Shown: positions 58,930 to 64,000 of the stretch, piece after piece
Layout of the letters: every line of letters begins with the position of its first letter
Position numbering within the stretch: position 1 is the first letter of the stretch
NCBI RefSeq assembly: GCF_900114065.1
Contig: NZ_FORS01000001.1
Coordinates: 558,001 to 622,000, forward strand
Reading direction: 5' to 3'
DNA from: Stutzerimonas kunmingensis
Lineage (GTDB): Bacteria; Pseudomonadota; Gammaproteobacteria; Pseudomonadales; Pseudomonadaceae
DNA length: 64,000 nucleotides
Program-made: the position numbers and the translations under genes
The notes under the pieces: model-generated
Databases searched by the model: none
Told to the model about the DNA's origin: nothing
The model's input: the letters and a program-made list of their open reading frames with translations, nothing else

Positions 58930-59534
58930 ACCTGCCCTCCTCGTAACGTCAAATAAAAGCGGTGCAATCGCTCGACCTCCACCCCTAGCCACGACAGATC
59001 TCGATCATTTACCAGCACATCATCGGCATGTTGCAAGCGCGCTTCACGACTGGCCTGCGCCTTGAGAATCGCCCGCACCTGCTCCTCACTGACCTGGTCA
59101 CGTGCCATCGTGCGCGCAACCTGGAGTGACACAGGGACGTCTACAACCAGCACACGATTGACATGACGGTACTGCCCTGACTCGATCAGCAGCGGAGAAG
59201 CCATGATGGCGTAAGGCGACTCAGCCAAGGCGAGATGCCTGGCGATCTCAGCTCGAATCAGAGGATGCAGCAGCTGCTCCAACCACTGCCTGTCGGCCGG
59301 GTTATCGAATATACGCTCACGCAGCCCTTTTCGATCCAGAGAGCCGTCCGTGAGCAAGATGCCTGAGCCGAAGCGCTCGGCAATCTGCAGCAACGCTGGC
59401 CGCCCGGGCTCGACCACCCAGCGCGCTGCCTGATCGGCATCGACGACATGTACACCCAGACTGGCGAAGCGATCCAGCACCGCAGTCTTGCCACTACCAA
59501 TGCCGCCAGTCAACCCGAGAATCCAGGGTTCCAT
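58926..59534 (-). CDS. coaE: Dephospho-CoA kinase
   Basis: A 202-residue P-loop kinase for the last step of CoA synthesis. The P-loop [12 protein letters not shown], the [13 protein letters not shown] substrate loop, and HPLIRAEI are typical. The start is the ATG at 59534 ([11 protein letters not shown]). It lies next to pilD, as in P. aeruginosa. Confidence 0.96.
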   Translation of the reverse strand: MEPWILGLTGGIGSGKTAVLDRFASLGVHVVDADQAARWVVEPGRPALLQIAERFGSGILLTDGSLDRKGLRERIFDNPADRQWLEQLLHPLIRAEIARHLALAESPYAIMASPLLIESGQYRHVNRVLVVDVPVSLQVARTMARDQVSEEQVRAILKAQASREARLQHADDVLVNDRDLSWLGVEVERLHRFYLTLRGGQV

Positions 59535-59665
59535 CGCAACCACACCCAGACTAAAAACAGGACGCGCAGTAGTAACTACTCAGCCTGCGAAGCGCAAGCC
59601 CAGAACGTCTTTCGTTAAGAGTACAAGTCGGCGGAACGACTTTCGGCTCAGCAATGGTGTCCGAC

Positions 59666-60535
59666 TTAGAAGCGCGCGAAATGGAGATAGCTCTCGGTAA
59701 TCCGGTCACCCCAAAGCAACGCGATCCAGCCGGCGATCGCCAAGTAGGGACCGAAAGGGATGGGCGTGCTGCTCTCGGCGCGCTGCACCCGCAACAGGAT
59801 TGTGCCAAGAACAGCCCCAACCACCGACGACAATAGAATGGTAAGTGGTAACACCTGCCAACCACCCCAAGCTCCTAACATCGCAAGCAGTTTGAAATCG
59901 CCATAGCCCATACCTTCTTTGCCGGTGACCAGCTTGAACAGCCAATAAACCGACCACAGGCTCAGATATCCCGCTACCGCTCCCCACAGTGCACTTTCAA
60001 GCGATACGAACAAGCCGAAGCTGTTCAGGATGAGACCAAGCCACAACAACGGCAGAACCAGCGAATCGGGCAGCAACTGATGATCGATATCGATCATGCT
60101 CATCGCCACCAACCCCCAGGTCAGCACCAGCATTGCTCCTGCCTGCCAGGTGAAACCGAAATGCCAGGCGACATAACCGGAAAGCAGGCCGCACGCCAAC
60201 TCCACGAGTGGATAGCGACTGCTGATCGGCGCCCGGCATGACGAACACTTGCCACGCAAGGCCAGCCAGCTGACCAAGGGGATATTCTCCCAAGAGCGAA
60301 TCTGATGATCACAGTGCGGGCACCGCGAGCTTGGCAGCAGCAGATTGAAGCGCTCACGGACCGGCTCCGGCGGGCACTCGAGATACTCAAGCGCCTGCGC
60401 GCGCCACTCACGCTGCATCATGATCGGCAGGCGATAAATCAAGACATTGAGAAAGCTGCCGATCAACAAGCCCAGCAAAGCAGCGAACAAAACAAAGGCC
60501 AGCACGTGGCTGGCCAGATAATCGATCAACATCAT
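59666..60535 (-). CDS. pilD: Prepilin peptidase PilD
   Basis: A 289-residue inner-membrane aspartic protease that cleaves and N-methylates type IV pilins and type II secretion pseudopilins. The cytosolic loop has CPHC and CSSC, the zinc pairs. Catalytic Asp residues are in SMIDIDHQLLPD and GMGYGDFKLLA. Eight TM segments are expected. It overlaps nothing and lies two bases from pilC. Confidence 0.97.
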   Translation of the reverse strand: MMLIDYLASHVLAFVLFAALLGLLIGSFLNVLIYRLPIMMQREWRAQALEYLECPPEPVRERFNLLLPSSRCPHCDHQIRSWENIPLVSWLALRGKCSSCRAPISSRYPLVELACGLLSGYVAWHFGFTWQAGAMLVLTWGLVAMSMIDIDHQLLPDSLVLPLLWLGLILNSFGLFVSLESALWGAVAGYLSLWSVYWLFKLVTGKEGMGYGDFKLLAMLGAWGGWQVLPLTILLSSVVGAVLGTILLRVQRAESSTPIPFGPYLAIAGWIALLWGDRITESYLHFARF

Positions 60536-60537
60536 AA

Positions 60538-61755
60538 TCAGACGACGGCACCCAGCTGGAAAATCGGGAGATACATGGCAATGATCAAACCGCCGACCAG
60601 CACACCAAGCACCGCCATGATCATTGGCTCCATCAGAGCAGTCAGCCCGTCGACCATATTGTCGACTTCGTCTTCATAGAACGTCGCCACCTTCGCAAGC
60701 ATCTCATCAAGAGAGCCGGACTCCTCGCCAATCGCCGTCATCTGGATCGCCATACTGGGAAAGGTGCCGGTAGTGCGCATCGAAAAGTTAAGCTGCATAC
60801 CACTGGATACATCAGCCTTGACCTTCATGGTCGCATTGCGGAACACCACATTGCCGGTCGCCCCGGCCACCGAGTCCAATGCATCGACCAACGGTACACC
60901 GGCGGCAAAGGTAGTGGCCAGCGTGCGCGCAAAGCGCGCCACCGCAGACTTATAGAGAATATCGCCGACCACTGGGATCTTGAGCAAAAAACGGTCAAAC
61001 CCATTGCGGAAACGTTCCGATTTGCCGTGGGCAGTCTTGAAAGCATAAGCCGCCCCAAACATGACGAGCAGCACCACGTGCCACCAGGCCTGCAGCGCTT
61101 CGGACAAGCCAATCACCATCAATGTAAACGCCGGGAGCTCCGCGCCGAAGTTTGCGAAGACGTCCTGAAACTGCGGAACCACCTTGATCAGCAAGATCGC
61201 CGAAACAATGATTGCAACCAATACGACGGCAATAGGGTAATTCATCGCCTTCTTGATCTTGGCCTTCAGGGCCTCGGTCTTTTCCTTGTAGGTTGCCACC
61301 CGATCAAGCAGCGTTTCTAGCGAACCGGACTGCTCGCCCGAGTCGACCAGGTTGCAATAGAGATCATCGAAGTACTGCGGCTTCTTGCGCAACGCCGCAG
61401 CAAAGCTGTTACCCGCCGCGACTTCCTGTTTCAGGTCGTCTACAAGCTTGCGCATGTTCGGGTTATCGAAACCCTCGCCGATAATGTCGAACGACTGCAG
61501 CAGCGGCACGCCGGCTTTCATCATGGTTGCCATCTGCCGTGTGAACAGGGCGATGTCCATCGGCTTGATCTTCTTGCCGGCGCTGAACAGCGACACCGAC
61601 TTTTTGCGGACCTTCTGTGGGTTGACACCCTGCTTGCGCAGTTGCGCCTTTACCAACGCAGGGCTGACGCCGCTCAGCTCGCCCTTTATCTTTGCGCCCT
61701 GCCTGTTGGTGCCTTCCCAGATGAAAACACTGGTTTTTACCGCTTTCTGCGCCAT
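60538..61755 (-). CDS. pilC: Type IV pilus platform protein PilC
   Basis: A 405-residue polytopic inner-membrane protein with two GspF domains (from LFTRQMATMMKAGVPLLQSFDII and FARTLATTFAAGVPLVDALDSVA) and three TM segments. It forms the base of the pilus machine and couples to PilB. One base separates it from pilB. Confidence 0.97.
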   Translation of the reverse strand: MAQKAVKTSVFIWEGTNRQGAKIKGELSGVSPALVKAQLRKQGVNPQKVRKKSVSLFSAGKKIKPMDIALFTRQMATMMKAGVPLLQSFDIIGEGFDNPNMRKLVDDLKQEVAAGNSFAAALRKKPQYFDDLYCNLVDSGEQSGSLETLLDRVATYKEKTEALKAKIKKAMNYPIAVVLVAIIVSAILLIKVVPQFQDVFANFGAELPAFTLMVIGLSEALQAWWHVVLLVMFGAAYAFKTAHGKSERFRNGFDRFLLKIPVVGDILYKSAVARFARTLATTFAAGVPLVDALDSVAGATGNVVFRNATMKVKADVSSGMQLNFSMRTTGTFPSMAIQMTAIGEESGSLDEMLAKVATFYEDEVDNMVDGLTALMEPMIMAVLGVLVGGLIIAMYLPIFQLGAVV

Positions 61756-61756
61756 G

Positions 61757-63460
61757 TTAGTCCTTGGTCACCCGGTTGACTTCTTCCAGGCTGGTCACGC
61801 CCTGCATGGCTTTCACCAAAGCCGAAGTTCGCAGATCGTTGAAGCCGTCTTTACGCATCTGGGTGGAAATATCGATGGAATTACCGTCCTCCATGATAAT
61901 CCTGGCCAGTGCCGGCGTGTTTTTAACCACTTCATAAATACCGACACGGCCTTTATATCCACCCTTGCAATTATCACAGCCCACCGGGCCGTAGATTTTG
62001 AACGTACCGATCTTGGCGGCAGGGAAGCCTTCTTCCAATAGGGCGTCGCGCGGCAGTTCCACTTCTTTCTTGCACGAGTTGCAGAGCTTGCGTGCCAGGC
62101 GCTGGGCAATGATCAGGTTCACCGAGGTGGCGATATTGAAGGCCGCCACGCCCATGTTGCGCAGGCGCGTCAGGGTTTCCGCGGCGCTGTTGGTGTGCAG
62201 CGTCGACATCACCATATGGCCGGTCTGTGCCGCCTTAATGGCAATTTCGGCGGTCTCCAGGTCGCGGATCTCGCCCACCATGATGATGTCCGGGTCCTGA
62301 CGCAGAAACGCCCGCAGCGCCTGAGAGAAGTCCATGCCCTGACGCGGGTTGACGTTGACCTGGTTGATACCCTCCAGGTTGATTTCCACAGGGTCTTCGG
62401 CGGTGGAAATATTCACATCGACTGTATTCAGAATATTCAGACCGGTATACAGCGATACCGTCTTGCCTGAACCCGTAGGACCGGTGACCAGAATCATGCC
62501 CTGCGGCTGCTTGAGCGCATTCATGTACAGCTCTTTCTGGTCCACTTCGTAGCCCAGCGCATCGATGCCCATTTGTGCACTAGATGGATCGAGAATCCGC
62601 ATCACGATCTTCTCGCCCCAGAGGGTCGGCAATGTGTTGACGCGGAAGTCGATGGCCTTGGTCTTGGACAGCTTCATCTTGATCCGCCCGTCCTGCGGCT
62701 TGCGTCGCTCGGAGATATCCAGCCCGGCCATCACCTTCAAGCGTGCAGATATGCGGGGCGCCAGTTGGATCGGTGGGCGCGCGACCTCATGCAGGATGCC
62801 ATCCGTGCGAAGCCGCACGCGGTAGGCTTTTTCGTAGGGCTCGAAGTGCAAATCGGACGAGCCACCACGAATGGCGTCGAGCAGCATCTTGTTGACGAAG
62901 CGCACTACAGGGGCGTCGTCAGCAGCCTCTCCGCCTTCCTCAGCTTTTCCATCTTCGGTGACGGACTCGACATCGACCCCATCCAGATCGACTTCGCCCA
63001 GCTCCTCTAGTCCGGTGGCGCCGCTTTCGTACAGTTTGTCGATGGCCTCGCCCAGCTTGTCGTCTTCCACCAGAATCGACTCGATGCTCAGCCCGGTACT
63101 GAACTGGATATCGGCAATCGATTGATGATTAGCCGGATCGGAGATGGCGACATAAAGCTTGGTGCCGCGCTTGGAAAGCGGCAGCACCCGATGTTGGCGG
63201 GCCAACTTCTCACTGATCAGATCCTTGGGCAGCGACTCCTTGTTCAGCGCAGACAGGTCCAGCAGCGCTACACCGAATTGATCGGAAGCAAGCTCGGCTA
63301 TGGCGCGGCCTTTGGCCAACTTGTTCTGCACTACATAGGTGACAAAGGGTGTTTTGCCGCGAACGGCTTGAGCCTGCGCCTGCTGGGCCGTTTTTTCGTC
63401 CAACACGCCGGCCACGACCATCTGCCGTGCCAGCCCGGATAGGGAAATGTTTTCGCTCAT
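61757..63460 (-). CDS. pilB: Type IV pilus extension ATPase PilB
   Basis: A 567-residue hexameric ATPase. The N-terminal MshEN domain holds SGLARQMVVAG. The Walker A LVTGPTGSGKTVSLYTGL and Walker B IIMVGEIRDLETAEIA are present. The zinc-binding tetracysteine CNSC and CDNC follows. It drives pilus assembly. The divergent pilin gene is 310 bases upstream. Confidence 0.98.
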   Translation of the reverse strand: MSENISLSGLARQMVVAGVLDEKTAQQAQAQAVRGKTPFVTYVVQNKLAKGRAIAELASDQFGVALLDLSALNKESLPKDLISEKLARQHRVLPLSKRGTKLYVAISDPANHQSIADIQFSTGLSIESILVEDDKLGEAIDKLYESGATGLEELGEVDLDGVDVESVTEDGKAEEGGEAADDAPVVRFVNKMLLDAIRGGSSDLHFEPYEKAYRVRLRTDGILHEVARPPIQLAPRISARLKVMAGLDISERRKPQDGRIKMKLSKTKAIDFRVNTLPTLWGEKIVMRILDPSSAQMGIDALGYEVDQKELYMNALKQPQGMILVTGPTGSGKTVSLYTGLNILNTVDVNISTAEDPVEINLEGINQVNVNPRQGMDFSQALRAFLRQDPDIIMVGEIRDLETAEIAIKAAQTGHMVMSTLHTNSAAETLTRLRNMGVAAFNIATSVNLIIAQRLARKLCNSCKKEVELPRDALLEEGFPAAKIGTFKIYGPVGCDNCKGGYKGRVGIYEVVKNTPALARIIMEDGNSIDISTQMRKDGFNDLRTSALVKAMQGVTSLEEVNRVTKD

Positions 63461-63771
63461 GGCGGCCTCGCTCCAATCTGTGTCCGCCTTATAGCCTAGA
63501 TGCCGGTGACTGCAAACAAGGTCAGCGGCAAGTGACGTTCTTGGTCACATATCGCCCGCAAAGAGTCGGCCTTGAGTGGCAACACAGACATTTCATATCA
63601 GCGCTTGAGGCAATGAGAAGCGGGCTGCGCTTGGGGGAATACCTCTCGGCAGCAACGAGAGGTTGAGGCACTTCACAGTATTGGCCGCTGCGCTCGGCGC
63701 GAACGAAAACTGGCATGCCAACTGCTTTAGCTCCTACAGGCTCACAGCCTTAACACTTTAAGGAGATACAA
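63461..63771. other. Intergenic region between pilB and the pilin gene
   Basis: No gene is supported. It holds a sigma-54 promoter motif for the pilin gene (63711-63726) and a hairpin ACCTCTCG (63641-63648) with CGAGAGGT (63656-63663), which may be a regulatory stem. A pilB promoter on the minus strand was not found. Confidence 0.5.
63711..63726 (+). promoter_or_regulatory. Sigma-54 promoter of the pilin gene
   Basis: TGGCATGCCAACTGCT has the invariant GG (63712-63713) and GC (63724-63725) ten bases apart, with the TGGCA and TGC context of RpoN promoters. Pseudomonas pilA is RpoN/PilR-dependent. AAGGAG follows before the ATG. Confidence 0.75.
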
Positions 63772-64000
63772 ATGAAAGCTCAGATGCAGAAGGGTTTTAC
63801 CCTTATTGAATTGATGATCGTTGTGGCGATCATTGGTATTTTGGCTGCGATTGCGATTCCGCAGTATCAAAACTATGTTGGACGTTCGAATGTAGCCTCA
63901 GCAGTGTCCACTGTGGCCGCTAACAAAACTGGCGTTGAGTCTTTCATCATGAACTACGGCGCGTTTCCTGATGGGACCACCGCTGCGGCAGCGGCATCTG
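63772..64000 (+). CDS. pilA: Type IV major pilin, N-terminal part
   Basis: The first 76 codons of a type IVa pilin cut off by the window edge. The leader MKAQMQKG is cleaved by PilD before Phe, and the mature protein begins [20 protein letters not shown] with the conserved Glu5. The region [19 protein letters not shown] follows. The gene is divergent from pilBCD, as in P. aeruginosa. Confidence 0.97.
   Translation, partial: MKAQMQKGFTLIELMIVVAIIGILAAIAIPQYQNYVGRSNVASAVSTVAANKTGVESFIMNYGAFPDGTTAAAAAS

Noticed and set aside
63641-63663. A rho-independent terminator in the pilB-pilA gap.
   Set aside because: The 8-bp hairpin has no T-run on either strand and no gene ends there.

Overview
The window is chromosomal DNA from a high-GC gammaproteobacterium of the Pseudomonas group. 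Stutzerimonas (the P. stutzeri complex) is my best guess. The grounds are the pilin leader, the uninterrupted run from rplM through the dcw cluster to lpxC that I recall from P. aeruginosa, and Pseudomonas-type neighbours such as mqo with a PA4642-family gene and osmE with a bacterioferritin-like gene. No prophage, plasmid backbone, CRISPR array, tRNA or full-length insertion sequence was seen. The taxonomic call is inference.

Bases 1-28700 hold short, mostly single-gene units of metabolic, transport and envelope genes. They include a partial glycine-zipper lipoprotein, an MBL hydrolase, an acyl-CoA ligase, a LysE exporter, hprA, rsmC, a manganese (yybP-ykoY) riboswitch ahead of a GDT1-family Mn exporter, an M48 protease, a chemoreceptor, a SRAP protein with two small partners, an acyltransferase, a DUF1329 protein, a YajG-type lipoprotein, mqo, a SulP transporter and an SDR dehydrogenase. 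A LOG phosphoribohydrolase gene follows, flanked by an unusual set of DnaA boxes. DUF2726, DUF5924, MgtC, sorbosone-dehydrogenase-like, osmE and ferritin-like genes complete this part. A MITE-like element with perfect 21-bp ends lies just upstream of the chemoreceptor gene.

Bases 28700-46630 are the complete division and cell-wall (dcw) cluster on the minus strand: mraZ-rsmH-ftsL-ftsI-murE-murF-mraY-murD-ftsW-murG-murC-ddlB-ftsQ-ftsA-ftsZ-lpxC. Most junctions overlap (ATGA or TGATG), which implies translational coupling. A sigma-70 promoter and four MraZ boxes at 10-bp spacing precede mraZ, and a strong terminator follows lpxC.

Bases 46800-56600 hold rnpB and rsmI (minus), the lpoA-yraN-gmhA-dolP operon (plus), and sspA-sspB, petABC and rplM-rpsI (all minus). 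Bases 56900-64000 hold a Tas-like aldo/keto reductase, a CbiM-like membrane protein, yacG-coaE, pilD-pilC-pilB, and the start of a divergent type IV pilin gene with a sigma-54 promoter motif.

The most interesting non-coding signal is the DnaA-box set at 21361-22717: four perfect TTATCCACA boxes and three near-perfect ones, six of them arranged as three inverted pairs, far from any dnaA gene. Also notable are the MITE-like element, a small gene with an apparent +1 frameshift just before its terminator, and the SIS-domain gene at the position diaA occupies in E. coli.
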